From Corallococcus coralloides DSM 2259 (GTDB lineage Bacteria > Myxococcota > Myxococcia > Myxococcales > Myxococcaceae): 64,000 nucleotides of DNA. Location of the stretch: positions 8,654,328 to 8,718,327 of the forward strand of contig NC_017030.1 of NCBI RefSeq assembly GCF_000255295.1. Direction: 5' to 3'. A program made the translations under genes and the position numbers. Shown here one piece after another: positions 17,330 to 26,400 of this stretch. Under the pieces are notes generated by a model. That model worked only from the letters and a program-made list of their open reading frames with translations. It had not been told where the DNA came from and made no database searches. Numbering within the stretch: position 1 is the stretch's first letter; every line of letters starts with the position of its first letter.

Positions 17330-17983
17330 TCAGCAGTCGCACGAGGCGCCTTGCGCCAGCCGGGTCATGGTTGCCACGTTCATGCTGGTGGGAACCTGGA
17401 ACTGGATCTGCCCGCCGTACTCGATGCAGACCTCGGTGAAGTTCACCACGTATGGATTGGCGTTGGTGTAGCTGCCCGGGGTGGACGGGGCGATGACGAC
17501 GGAGGTGCCCGCCTTCACGCACAGCGTGTCCCCTGAGAAGACCCAGACCGCCTGGGGGAAGTGCACGGCGTTGATGATCTTCTCGTAGGAACTCACCCGC
17601 GCCGAGTCGCCGATCATCCACGCCCGCAGGGCCGCGCGGATGTTCTTGCGCAGCTCCGGTGTCAGGTTGTTCGGGCTGAGCTTGTCGTACCTGCTCTCCC
17701 AGGGCGGGGGGTAGGTGAGGGTGTCCTGCGTGCCGCCCGAGCGGATCTCGGAGTCGGGCACGCCTCCGCCCTGCTTGAGTTCGGCCACGCTGCGGACGGG
17801 CAGGAAGCTGGGGATGATGGCGGTGCGCTTCAGGTCCGAGGTGAGGAGAACGGGTCCCCGGAAGTCGCGCGTGTCGATCCGGATCTTCAGCGCCTCATCC
17901 ACGTTCGCGCCCAATTGCTGGAGCCGAGCGCGATAACGTTCCTGCTGTTTCGGGGTGAGTCCAGCGAAACCTTTGGGCTTCAT
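17330..17983 (-). CDS. Hypothetical protein (217 aa), first gene of the DUF6603 operon
   Basis: The frame is open back to 18097, but the likely start is the ATG at 17983 (MKPKGFAGLTPKQQERYRARL), with AGGA about eight bases upstream; the extension before it is Arg/His-rich and not protein-like. The N-terminal 70 residues are basic and helical, then follow beta-type segments (FRGPVLLTSDLKRTAII, VWVFSGDTLCVKAGTSVVIA). The C-terminal part is a beta-rich block ending with a Cys-Asp-Cys tail (GASCDC). The strand pattern FSGDTLCVKAGT, then VNFTEVCIEYGGQIQF, suggests a small beta sandwich. No signal peptide, membrane segment or catalytic motif is visible. As the first gene of the train it may set up or cap the structure built by the downstream products, but that is speculative. 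Confidence 0.7.
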   Translation of the reverse strand: MKPKGFAGLTPKQQERYRARLQQLGANVDEALKIRIDTRDFRGPVLLTSDLKRTAIIPSFLPVRSVAELKQGGGVPDSEIRSGGTQDTLTYPPPWESRYDKLSPNNLTPELRKNIRAALRAWMIGDSARVSSYEKIINAVHFPQAVWVFSGDTLCVKAGTSVVIAPSTPGSYTNANPYVVNFTEVCIEYGGQIQFQVPTSMNVATMTRLAQGASCDC

Positions 17984-18188
17984 GGCAGTCCTGTCGTGTG
18001 GGTGGCCGCCTCCCCTCAAGGCCCGGGGAGGGTGGTGGCGGTCCCTCCCTGGGAGGGCGGAACGGATGCGTCGCCAACACGACAACCATGCTGCCACTGC
18101 GAACCAGCCCTCCCGCCAAGGCGGGCAGGAACCCGAGGAATCTGGCGCGCCTGAGAGGACTCGTGACCCGTGACCGGCGAACGGCGGG

Positions 18189-19623
18189 TGTCAACCGGGT
18201 TGTCGCGCTCCCCATGAAAAGAGCGGATTGGCATCGCTCCTCCCCGCCCGGAGCCTGACCGGCCCGGCGGGGAGCCAGGTGCGCATGGGACCTGTCCAGC
18301 GCGCGGCGGCGCTGCGCATGGCGTCCCCGTAGATGGCACGACGCCGCGCCATCACCAGCGCCTCCCGGCCAAAGTGCCGGTCATCCGGCGTGACGAACCG
18401 GATGCCGCTATGGAGGTGCTCGCTGTTGTACCAGGTGGCGAACCGCGCCACCCAGGCCCGGGCCTCCTCCAGCGAGGCAAAGGTCTGGCCGGGATAACTC
18501 GGCCGTTGCTTGAGCGTGCGGAAGAGGGCCTCGGAGAAAGGGTTGTCATCCGGCACGCGAGGCCGGCTGAAGGAAGCAACGATCCCCAGGTGCCGCAGGG
18601 TGCTCAGCAAGGCCGCCCCGCGCATGGGCCGGCCATTGTCCGAGTGCAGCACGAGTCCCGCGGGCTCGACTCCATTCTCCGCGCAGGCGCGCAGGATGAG
18701 CTCCGAGGCATGCCCGGCGGCCTCCTCCGGATGGATGCTCCAGCCCATGATGCGCCGGCTGAAGACATCCACCACGAGGTACAGGTACAGGAACGCGCCC
18801 CGTTCCGGGCCCTTGAGCGCGGAGATGTCCCAGCTCCAGACCTGGTTGGGACGCTCCGCCACCCAGCAGTGCTTCGGGGGCTCCGGCGAGTGGCGCGCCC
18901 GCGTCCGGAGCCGGCACCACCGCTCGCGGCGGAGGAGCCTGTAGAAGGTGGACTCCGAGGCCAGGTACCGGCCCTGGTCCGCCAGCCGGGGAACGAGCTG
19001 CCTGGGTGACAGCCCCCGGTAGGGCTCGGCGTGAAGCAGCTCCAGCACCTGCAGCCGCTCCTGCTCGGAGAGGCGATTGGCGGGTGGACGGTGCGCGCCC
19101 ACGCGCCGGTCCTCGGCGAGCCAGGGCTGGCGCCAGCGCTGCAGCGTCCGGACCGAGATTCCCAGCAGCTGGCAGGCGGACGCGATGCGGGCCCCACGGG
19201 CCACGGCCTCATCGACGAGGGAGCAAATCCGAGCCCGGACCGCGGGCCCATGGTGACGTCCCCTGCCCCCCACCACGGCCTTTGGAGCCTGTCTCGAGAG
19301 TCGCAGCAGGGCGGCGGCCTCCGTCACCTGCCGTGCCATGCGCCGCAGCTGGCGCTCCAGCTCCCGGATGCGGTTCACCATGGCGGCGTGGGGCCAGCTC
19401 CCTTTTGACCTCTCGGGCCTGGGTCCAGGCCGCGAGTCCAAGCTTCGCATTGCCCTGCCTCCTGATTGCCAGCTCCAGCTCCGCATCGCCCTGTCTGGCT
19501 CGCCAGTGCTGTATGGCATTGGGCGCTGGGACTGAGCTGCGGGAGGGCTCGGGCCGGTAGCCCCCTGTTGAGACTTCCTAAGTAGGCCGCCAGGAGTTCC
19601 AAGACAAATTCTGGTCACTTACA
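18189..19623 (-). mobile_element. IS3-like insertion sequence
   Basis: Element of about 1.43 kb. The right end, read on the minus strand, begins TGTAAGTGACCAGAATTTGT at 19623. The left end at 18189 begins TGTCAACCGGGTTGTCGCG. The two share TGT, ACC-G and TTGTC with a few gaps, so they are plausible imperfect inverted repeats. The transposase stop codon (18191-18193) lies inside the left repeat. I could not find a matching target duplication, so the exact ends are uncertain by a few bases. It sits just upstream of the DUF6603 operon and may have changed its promoter. Confidence 0.6.
18191..19381 (-). CDS. IS3-family transposase (integrase-core, OrfB type)
   Basis: The frame encodes a DDE transposase with an integrase-core domain. 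The catalytic residues are visible as D in WSWDISALKG, D in LHSDNGRPM and E in NPFSEALFRTLK. Before this come a helix-turn-helix segment (SACQLLGISVRTLQRW) and a coiled-coil region (IRELERQLRRMARQ). I give the start as the ATG at 19381, but the frame is open back to 19618. Between about 19395 and 19530 another frame on the same strand reads WRARQGDAELELAIRRQ and looks more like protein, so the true product may be OrfA joined to OrfB by a frameshift. Length and motifs look intact, so the element may still be active. Confidence 0.75.
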   Translation of the reverse strand: MVNRIRELERQLRRMARQVTEAAALLRLSRQAPKAVVGGRGRHHGPAVRARICSLVDEAVARGARIASACQLLGISVRTLQRWRQPWLAEDRRVGAHRPPANRLSEQERLQVLELLHAEPYRGLSPRQLVPRLADQGRYLASESTFYRLLRRERWCRLRTRARHSPEPPKHCWVAERPNQVWSWDISALKGPERGAFLYLYLVVDVFSRRIMGWSIHPEEAAGHASELILRACAENGVEPAGLVLHSDNGRPMRGAALLSTLRHLGIVASFSRPRVPDDNPFSEALFRTLKQRPSYPGQTFASLEEARAWVARFATWYNSEHLHSGIRFVTPDDRHFGREALVMARRRAIYGDAMRSAAARWTGPMRTWLPAGPVRLRAGRSDANPLFSWGARQPG

Positions 19624-19648
19624 CATGGACCGTCCCAGTGGCGGTGAC

Positions 19649-19906
19649 TCAGTCCTGGTCACGCCCGAACACCACGTTCCGCCAGTGCTCCATCTCCTCG
19701 TCGGAGGGCGTGGGGAACGCGGCCCCCACCTCACGGCTTCTCGACGCCGAGAACCGCGCGTGCTTGAGCTCCCTCAAGCGGGGGCGGAGCCGGGGCTGGA
19801 AGAGGAGAGCCCGGCCCAGGCTGTGACGGTGGAGTCGACGCTGGAGCGTCGCGCCGCGGTTCCTCCTGGGCTCCTGAGGGATCCTCGCGGCGCTTCCATG
19901 GTGTGA
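19649..19906 (-). pseudogene. Possible 3' remnant of an unknown gene in the 310-base gap
   Basis: The stretch between the IS3-like element and the LRR gene (19624-19932) has no convincing complete gene. One minus-strand frame ends at a TGA at 19649 and its last 45 or so codons look like a real C-terminus: ARFSASRSREVG followed by DEEMEHWRNVVFGRDQD, with G/C in most third positions. Further upstream the frame becomes Arg-rich with no obvious start. It may be the tail of a gene disrupted when the IS arrived, or chance. No function can be given. Confidence 0.2.
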
Positions 19907-19932
19907 TGGCTCCCGGAAGGGAGCACCGGGAC

Positions 19933-21240
19933 ATGGTGGAGAAGCAGGACTGGGGGAGGGATGCCTCCGCGCAAGAAGTGTGGGCCCACGTGGAAGCGGT
20001 GGGGACGCCCGGATGGCGACACGAGCTGGCCTCCTGGTGGCGGGGAGTCTCCGAGAAGGGCGTCCTCTTCCACGAGGGAGACCTGGAGGCCGACTCGCTC
20101 GTCATCGGCCCCCGGCCGCTCATTGTCTCTGGCAGCGTCCGGCTGAAGGGCCTGCTCGAGGACGGCCACGCGGCGGACCACACCCTCCTGGTGGTGCTGG
20201 GAGATTTGGAAGCAGAGAACGTGGCGACGTTCTCCGCCATGTTCATCGCGGGCAACGTCCGGATCCGAGGGCTGCTCTTCGGCGACTCGTATGGGGATGA
20301 CGTCTTCTGTGTCGGCGGTGGGCTGAAGGCACGCGCCCTCGTCGAGCAGCACCACCACCTCCGGGTGTTGGGCCCGCTGGACGTGGACGTGCTCGTGGGC
20401 GACAAACTCACCGCGACGGAGAAGCCCCGCAGGAAGCTGGAGCCACACGAGGCGCTCCTGCCGGGGGCATTCACCGTGGAGGACGAGGACGAGAGCGACG
20501 TCACCGACTCGACGGTGGACCGGAAGGGGCTCCTCACGATGCTGCGAGCGGGGAATCCCCTGCTGGCGGACACCCGGCTTGGCCCGGTGGAGAAGGGCAT
20601 CGCCGCCGTGAAGGAGCAGGCGGCGCGGGGCGAGAAGGCGACGCGACTGGGGCTCGCGCAGAAGAAGCTGAGGGCCATCCCCGAGGAGGTTTTCTCCCTC
20701 ACCGGGCTGGAGAGCCTCAACCTGGACACCAACGACATCACGGAGATTTCCCCGCGCATTGGCGAGCTGCAGGCACTGAAGAACCTCAGCCTGGAGAGCC
20801 TGCCGCTGACGACGCTTCCGGTGGAGCTCTGCCGCCTCCCCGCGCTGAAGAAGTTGAGCCTCCGCTACTGCAACAACCTCACCCGGCTCCCAGACGCGTT
20901 CGGTGAGCTGGAGGCACTGGAGGAGCTGTACCTGGACGCGATGGCGCTGGAGGGCTTCCCCGAGGTGCTGACGCGGCTGCCTCGGATGAAGAAGCTCTGG
21001 TTCTGGCGCTTCTTCAAGATGACACCGGGCCGGGTCCAGGTTTTGGTGGATGGGATTGGGCGGATGCCGACGCTGACGCACGCCGGCTTCTTCCAGGGGG
21101 AGCTGTCCGCGTTGCCGGGGGGACTCGCGCCACTCGCCCGGCTCAAGCAGTTCAAACTGGGGCTGGACCGCGTCCCGGAGCCGGAGGTGAAGCGGCTGGA
21201 GGCGGCGCTGCCTCCCGGACGGCTACACGTGGGGTACTGA
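19933..21240 (+). CDS. Leucine-rich-repeat protein with N-terminal beta-solenoid-like region
   Basis: I start at the ATG at 19933 (MVEKQDWGRDASAQEVW), preceded by GGAAGGGAG nine bases upstream; an in-frame ATG at 19903 has no such site. The 435-aa product has two parts. Residues of about 50-170 show regular short strands with stacked hydrophobics (DLEADSLVIGPRPLIVSGSVRLKG is typical in pattern), like a polymer-forming or right-handed beta-helix domain. From about 225 on come leucine-rich repeats with the L-x-x-L-x-L spacing (TGLESLNLDTNDITEISP, LKKLSLRYCNNLTRLPDAFG). There is no signal peptide. LRR proteins usually bind other proteins; no partner can be named. It is a lone gene between two mobile elements. 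Confidence 0.8.
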   Translation: MVEKQDWGRDASAQEVWAHVEAVGTPGWRHELASWWRGVSEKGVLFHEGDLEADSLVIGPRPLIVSGSVRLKGLLEDGHAADHTLLVVLGDLEAENVATFSAMFIAGNVRIRGLLFGDSYGDDVFCVGGGLKARALVEQHHHLRVLGPLDVDVLVGDKLTATEKPRRKLEPHEALLPGAFTVEDEDESDVTDSTVDRKGLLTMLRAGNPLLADTRLGPVEKGIAAVKEQAARGEKATRLGLAQKKLRAIPEEVFSLTGLESLNLDTNDITEISPRIGELQALKNLSLESLPLTTLPVELCRLPALKKLSLRYCNNLTRLPDAFGELEALEELYLDAMALEGFPEVLTRLPRMKKLWFWRFFKMTPGRVQVLVDGIGRMPTLTHAGFFQGELSALPGGLAPLARLKQFKLGLDRVPEPEVKRLEAALPPGRLHVGY

Positions 21241-21307
21241 GCCGTTGAGGGGCGGCATGGCCCTCCGGGAGCTACGACGGCTTCGCGCCCCGTGGTGACT
21301 TATGACG

Positions 21308-21326
21308 TGGTCGGGAGACAGGATTT
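21308..21326 (+). repeat. 19-nt near-copy of the tRNA-Pro 3' end (possible att remnant)
   Basis: The bases tggtcgggagacaggattt match tggtcggggagacaggattt at 31955-31974, the complement of the tRNA-Pro 3' end including its CCA, with one G missing, and in the same orientation. The copy ends exactly where the IS701-type inverted repeat begins (two T residues shared). This is what a left attachment site of an element integrated into the tRNA 3' end would look like, cut short by a later IS insertion. Confidence 0.5.
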
Positions 21327-21344
21327 ACCCCTACAGCTGTAGTT
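21325..21344 (+). repeat. Left terminal inverted repeat of the IS701-type element
   Basis: TTACCCCTACAGCTGTAGTT. It pairs with 22795-22814 with 19 of 20 bases identical. Confidence 0.8.
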
Positions 21345-21405
21345 CGGAAGACTCGGCAGTCATCCTCTTGTTGAGGAAACAGGAGGGGGAGGAGCGAGAC
21401 TTCCC

Positions 21406-22629
21406 ATGCAGCCACCATTGGCCACAGAAGTGCAGGCACCGGAAGTCCGGCTGGTTGGCCGTCTCGTGACGGAGCTGGAGGCGGTAGGCGCTTGGTTGCA
21501 GCCGCACTTTCGCAGGCGCGAGGCGCACGCCACCGCAGTCGAGTACGTGAAGGCCCTGCTGGGGCGTGCGCAGCGCAAGAATGTGTGGGGCCTTTCGGAG
21601 GATGCGGGGCATCGAGCGCCCTATGCCTTCCAGCACCTGCTGCTGCGTGCGAAGTGGGACGCGGATGCGGTGCGCGACGACGTGCTGGAGTACGCACGCC
21701 GGGCGCTGGGTGAAGGGGGCATCCTGGCGGTGGACGAGACAGGCTTTCTGAAGAAGGGAGAGAAATCCGTGGGAGTGGCACGCCAGTACACGGGCACCGC
21801 GGGCAAGGTGGAGAACGCGCAGGTGGGCGTCTTCCTCTCGTACGCGACGCCACGTGGGCATGCGCTGGTGGACCGGGAGTTGTACCTACCGGAGCCGTGG
21901 ACGCAGGACAGTGCTCGTCGCCAGGCAGGAGGCATTCCGGACGAGGTGGGCTTTGAATCGAAACCCGCCCTCGCGCAAGGCATGCTGCAACGGGCGCTGG
22001 GGGCGGGTCTGAAGCCCGCATGGGTGGTGGGGGACGAAGTCTACGGACGCGACACCACGCTGCGCCGCTTCCTCGAAGACTTGCACCAGCCCTACGTGCT
22101 GGCGGTGGCCTCCAACACGCACGTCTGGCGCGGCTTCTACCAGGTGAAGCCGGGGGACATGGTGCAGGAAGTCCCGCCGGACGCGTGGGTGCGTCTGTCC
22201 GCCGGCGCGGGCACAAAGGGCCCACGCCTCTACGACTGGGCACGCATGCGACTCAACCAGCACCTGGGCCTGTCGCGATGGCTGCTGTTTCGTCGAAGCC
22301 TCGCGGACGGCAAAGTGGCCTTCTACATCGCCCATGCCCGACGCAATGCCTCGCTGGCGTCGCTGGTGCAGGCGGCGGGCAGTCGGTGGGCCGTGGAGGA
22401 GGACTTCGAGTCCGCCAAGGGCGAAGTGGGCTTGGCCGACTACGAAGTGCGCACCTGGACGGCCTGGCACCGGCACATGACGCTGTGCCTGGTAGCCCAC
22501 GTCTTCCTTGCCTCAGCTCGTGCCATGGCCAATCTCCCACCCGAGGAGAAGCTGCCCCCAAAAGCCCTCGGCCTGCCGGTACGAAGAAGTCCCATGCGTG
22601 CATTTCTCGCCCGGCGTGGCCTTCACTGA
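21406..22629 (+). CDS. IS701-family transposase (407 aa)
   Basis: A DDE-type transposase that looks complete. The family signature DETGFLKKGEKSVGVARQY is followed by TGTAGKVENAQVGVFLSYAT and DRELYLPEPW, all typical of IS701 transposases. Further catalytic-core motifs are VVGDEVYGRD and, near the C-terminus, AVEEDFESAKGEVGLADYEV, carrying the final Glu. The ATG at 21406 follows a purine-rich GGAGGGGGAGGAG stretch. The gene fills the element and leaves about 80 bases to the left end and 185 to the right. Nothing suggests inactivation. Confidence 0.9.
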   Translation: MQPPLATEVQAPEVRLVGRLVTELEAVGAWLQPHFRRREAHATAVEYVKALLGRAQRKNVWGLSEDAGHRAPYAFQHLLLRAKWDADAVRDDVLEYARRALGEGGILAVDETGFLKKGEKSVGVARQYTGTAGKVENAQVGVFLSYATPRGHALVDRELYLPEPWTQDSARRQAGGIPDEVGFESKPALAQGMLQRALGAGLKPAWVVGDEVYGRDTTLRRFLEDLHQPYVLAVASNTHVWRGFYQVKPGDMVQEVPPDAWVRLSAGAGTKGPRLYDWARMRLNQHLGLSRWLLFRRSLADGKVAFYIAHARRNASLASLVQAAGSRWAVEEDFESAKGEVGLADYEVRTWTAWHRHMTLCLVAHVFLASARAMANLPPEEKLPPKALGLPVRRSPMRAFLARRGLH

Positions 22630-22794
22630 CGGCCCTCGTCCGCTACTCCATCCAGGAAGTGCGCAGACTCCTGCTTTCACTCCTGCGACGGACTGTGGCT
22701 CCTGTCGCGCACGTCCTGGCCTGGAGTCGCTGGCGACGCCACCACCAAGCCGTGGCCATGCAGTGTCACTACCGAGCCCGAGGGGGGCGACTCA

Positions 22795-22814
22795 AACTGC
22801 AGCTGTAGGGGTAA
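22795..22814 (+). repeat. Right terminal inverted repeat of the IS701-type element
   Basis: AACTGCAGCTGTAGGGGTAA, the inverse of the left repeat with one mismatch. The ISL3 reading frame ends at 22815, fixing the right boundary. Confidence 0.8.
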
Positions 22815-23291
22815 GGCCCAATTGTCGATGCCAAGGACCCGTGAGTCTTTGCGCGGAGGGAGTGGAGTACGACTCATCAGGCGCAGGAGCGTGTTGGGGC
22901 TGGTGGGCATGGCCAGGGGCTTGAGAAGCCTGGCCCCGCACTCCGCACCCGCTGTCATGCCGACGGTGCACTGAGCGGTGGCGAGCCGCCGTGTCCGGCG
23001 AGCCCGAGAAAACAGCAGGCGCAATGGGCGCTCCGTGAACGTACGGCGAGTGCACTCCAGGTTTCGACAGCAGAAGCGACGGATGCGAAGCGCAAGGTGC
23101 ACGGAGTGCCTGGCAGAAGACAGGTCCGCCGGGCGTCGGACATAGCTGCCGCGCACCGAGTGACTGGGAACTTGGCAGGCGGGACATCGTGCGCCCGTGC
23201 CTTCCATGCGCACCATCAGGACAACATCCGCCGAGCGACTGCGCGTCACCCGCTCCACCCGACGGCCAGGAAGTGAGTACAGCGTTGTCAC
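22815..23291 (-). pseudogene. ISL3-family transposase, N-terminal 159 codons only
   Basis: From a GTG at 23291 the frame encodes the zinc-binding N-terminus of an ISL3 transposase: CPACQVPSHSVRGSYVRR (first Cys pair), LRIRRFCCRNLECTRRTF (second Cys group), then RRTRRLATAQ and the helix-turn-helix part, ending RVLGIDNWA just where the catalytic domain should start. At 22815 the sequence passes directly into the inverted repeat of the IS701-type element. The catalytic domain is missing everywhere in the window, so the gene is dead and was cut by that insertion and probably an associated deletion. Confidence 0.85.
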
Positions 23292-23431
23292 TCCCAGGGT
23301 GTATTCGCCCCGCAGGCAGCTTGCCGCGCCTGCCTACTCCCCCGAGGGGAACCACACGAAGTGCGGGAGAGCCCTGGAACCGGGTTGCGGACATCACAGG
23401 GCAGTTCGATCAGGTAAAATCGAGGTCAACC

Positions 23432-26400
23432 ATGCCTTTGAGACGTGCAGGTCCCATTGCGTACCAGGGATTCGATTACCAGTTCCTCGTGACCGTCTGG
23501 GTGGCACTGGACCTGATGTTCGTCCGGCAACGCTGCACAGCCATCGTCATTGAACCTCCTTCACAGGAAGACATCGAGGCGACGCTGGGGGGCAGTGAGG
23601 AGACGACCTCTCCCGGTGTCATCCCGGGCCCGGTCCGCCTGCAGATCCAGATCAAGCGACGGCGTACGAACGCTTGGACGAGCAACGACTTCCAGCGGCT
23701 TCTCTCGGGTGACCAGCGGAAGCGCAGGGCCTCCAGTCGAGCATCCGCGCTTGAGAACCTGAAGACCCAAGGAGATCTCTTCTATCGGCTGGTGACGGAT
23801 GCCGCGGTCGCGGGGTCGCTCAAGGACTTCACCGTGGAAGCCCTGGACATGCCAGGACGGGCCCTCAAGCTCCCGGGACTCCGGCGAAAGAGTGAACAGG
23901 CCCGCTCCCAGGCGAGCCGGGTGGGCATCCTCGAACAGATGACGCAGCTCCGGCTCCAAATGGAGATTGAAAAGATCCTGAGCCAACGCTGCCGCGTTCC
24001 CGCGAGCGCCATGGCTGAGTGTCAGCGGGCGCTCCTCGATGCCGTTGAATCCCGGGTCGCAGACGATAAGCTGGATACCACCTGGTCACGTGAAGAACTC
24101 GTCGAGATCATTCTTCGGCATGACGGTCACCTTGATGATGCTCCGCTTCCTCAAGGATTCGTTCCACCACTGCGGTATTCACGCTTCAGAGGACGACTGG
24201 AGGACTCGTACCGTCTCCTGCTTCTGGGCGCCTCCGGACTTGGAAAGACAACGACTGCCGCTGCGCTCGCCCATGAGCATGCGCGGGCATCTCCGCCCTT
24301 CGAGGTCATTCGCCGCAGACTCACTCCAGGAGAAATCAGACAGCAACTGACACGCCCCGGCAGGATGTTGTTCCTCCTGGAAGACCCTTGGGGAGTCGAT
24401 CGCCCTGCGGATGACGCCCAGATGTGGACCAACGAGTTACCCCGGCTCTTCGCCGAAGCAAGTTGTGACAAACGCTTTCTCGTCACATCTCGCGATGGGC
24501 TCTTCAACACCGCAATGCGAGACCAACCGCCTATGGCGCTGGTCAAGGCCCGCGAAGACCTGAATATGGCGGATTACGACGCCGAGGCCCGTTGGGCCAT
24601 CCTCCGGGGCACGCTCACGGAAGGGGAAGACTGGCGGCTGGACTTCATCAGTCATCATCGGGACAGCATCCTGGCGAAGCTGACTGTTCCCCTGGCCCTC
24701 TCATTCTTTGGGGAGAAGGTTTGCGGCCTTTCACGCCCAGAGGATGGAAACATCGACCGCCTGATCCATGAATCCTTGACGGAATCCATTGGACTGACGG
24801 TCTTCCGGACAGCCGCGGAGCTTCCACCCGAGGAGATTGCCGCCATCACCATCGTCCGAGCATTGGTCCGAACGAACCAGGGTGTCACGGAAGATGAAGC
24901 CCGTGCGGCCTCCAGACGTCATCCTCCCACGTATCGGCACATCGACGTGCTCAAGGCGCTGCGCTGGCTCAAGAGAGCCCGCTGGCTCAAGGAACGAGAG
25001 GGACGCCTTTACGCGCATCCTCTCGTACTCGAGGGCCTCGCACGGCTCATGGAGGAGCAGCCTGCCGGTTGTGAGGAGGCGTTGCTGGGCCTCATTGAGG
25101 GGCTGGTGTCCCATGGGGAGCCAGAGTTGGCCCACCGGATCGTGGTCGCCGAAATGCCTGGGGGCCACTCCCTTCCCTCTGGCGTCTGCTCCGCGCTCGA
25201 CAACTATCTGCTCGACTCCCTACACCAAAGCGTTCCGGAGGAGTTCTTCAGGCGCTTCGACTCGTTCGCGCGACACACGACCGCATTCACACCGGAAGCC
25301 AGGCTGGCGCGTGCGTTCATCCATGGCGAAAGCGGTGGCGGCCAGTTCGACCGGTGGAAGCAGCCCACCTGGAGCGAAGCCGAGTGGGACGAAGTCCGGA
25401 GAAGCGAAGCAGCCAGGACGCTTGCCAGGAACTTCGTGCGCCATGTCCTTCCCAAAGCGCCACTGACTTACGATCCGGACTCCTTCCTGGCATTCCTGAG
25501 GCACCTCGGATGGGACTTGTCGGAAGCATTCCGCGAGACAGCCCGTTCCGTCCTGGGAACTCATGCGGGCACCCACGATGTCATCTTCGAAGGAGCGCTT
25601 TCACGCGATGCCAGTGCCTTCGACGAGTTGCTGCTCTTGATCCTAGCGAAGGAAGCGGAGGCATTCAGCACCAGCGACACTCCCGAAGTGAGTGCGCGCT
25701 ATGAGAAAGCCTGTGAGGAAGTTCTGGATGCAGGGGAGGCAGAGCTCGTCCACCACGACAACTCCGACCTCGCCTTTTCCTTCGACTACCCCATCCGGCA
25801 TCTGCTGCGAGCCCGCCGACGTGCTGAGGGATACAGTTGGATCGTTCAGCATCCCCAAAAAGAGCGGCTCTGGAGCGAATGGGGAGAGGTGCTTTGCGAT
25901 GAGCCTCTTGGCAAAGTCACTCGCATTGAAGTGATGGCCTTCCTGGAAGGCAGTTCCGACTTCGCCCTCGGTCAGGCGAGCAGCGTCATCAACGTTCATC
26001 CTTTCCCGGAACTCACGCACCCACTTCTTCATCGATTACGCACTGCCTCATTGGCGGGCATCCGCTCGTGTATCGAGGCGCTCTGTGCCATCCACGCCCC
26101 ACAGGAAATCGAAGAACTCCTGCGGGCTGAGGAACCTCCCTTCTCCTTCGTCCATCGCGCTTCCATGGTAATGGCAGCCAAGCACATCCAATCATGGAAG
26201 AAGTTGGACGCGGCAGCCCTGCAGCAAGCCTTTACAAGACTCCTCGCTCCGGATGAGCAGGCGATCCTCGACGCCATTGAAGCCGGTGGCCGCACGAGCC
26301 CATTCAAATTCAAGACTCCCGAGTTCTCCGCTCATGAACGCGGGCTGCTGGAAGACCTGGCCCGCCACGGGCCAGAGCGAATCGCAGTCGGAGCCACCTA

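Larger units (their letters stand above)
21325..22814 (+). mobile_element. IS701-family insertion sequence
   Basis: A complete element of about 1.49 kb bounded by 20-bp terminal inverted repeats with one mismatch (left TTACCCCTACAGCTGTAGTT; right end reads the same on the other strand except C for T at position 16). It holds one intact transposase gene. On its right it cuts an ISL3-family transposase; on its left it abuts a tRNA-like fragment, so the two flanks are unrelated and no target duplication is seen. This points to a deletion or recombination after insertion. Confidence 0.85.

Noticed and set aside
18040..18062. Short inverted repeat ccctccctgggaggg upstream of the operon
   Set aside because: Seven-base arms in G/C-rich DNA are expected by chance and no T-tract or operator pattern accompanies it.
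22630..22794. Continuation of plus-strand coding after the IS701 transposase
   Set aside because: Open frames here are Arg/His-rich and lie inside the IS right end; no separate gene is likely.
23189..23431. Upstream extension of the first STAND gene
   Set aside because: The frame is open but Pro/Ser/Arg-rich, overlaps the ISL3 remnant in antisense and lacks homology-like features; the ATG at 23432 has a ribosome binding site.
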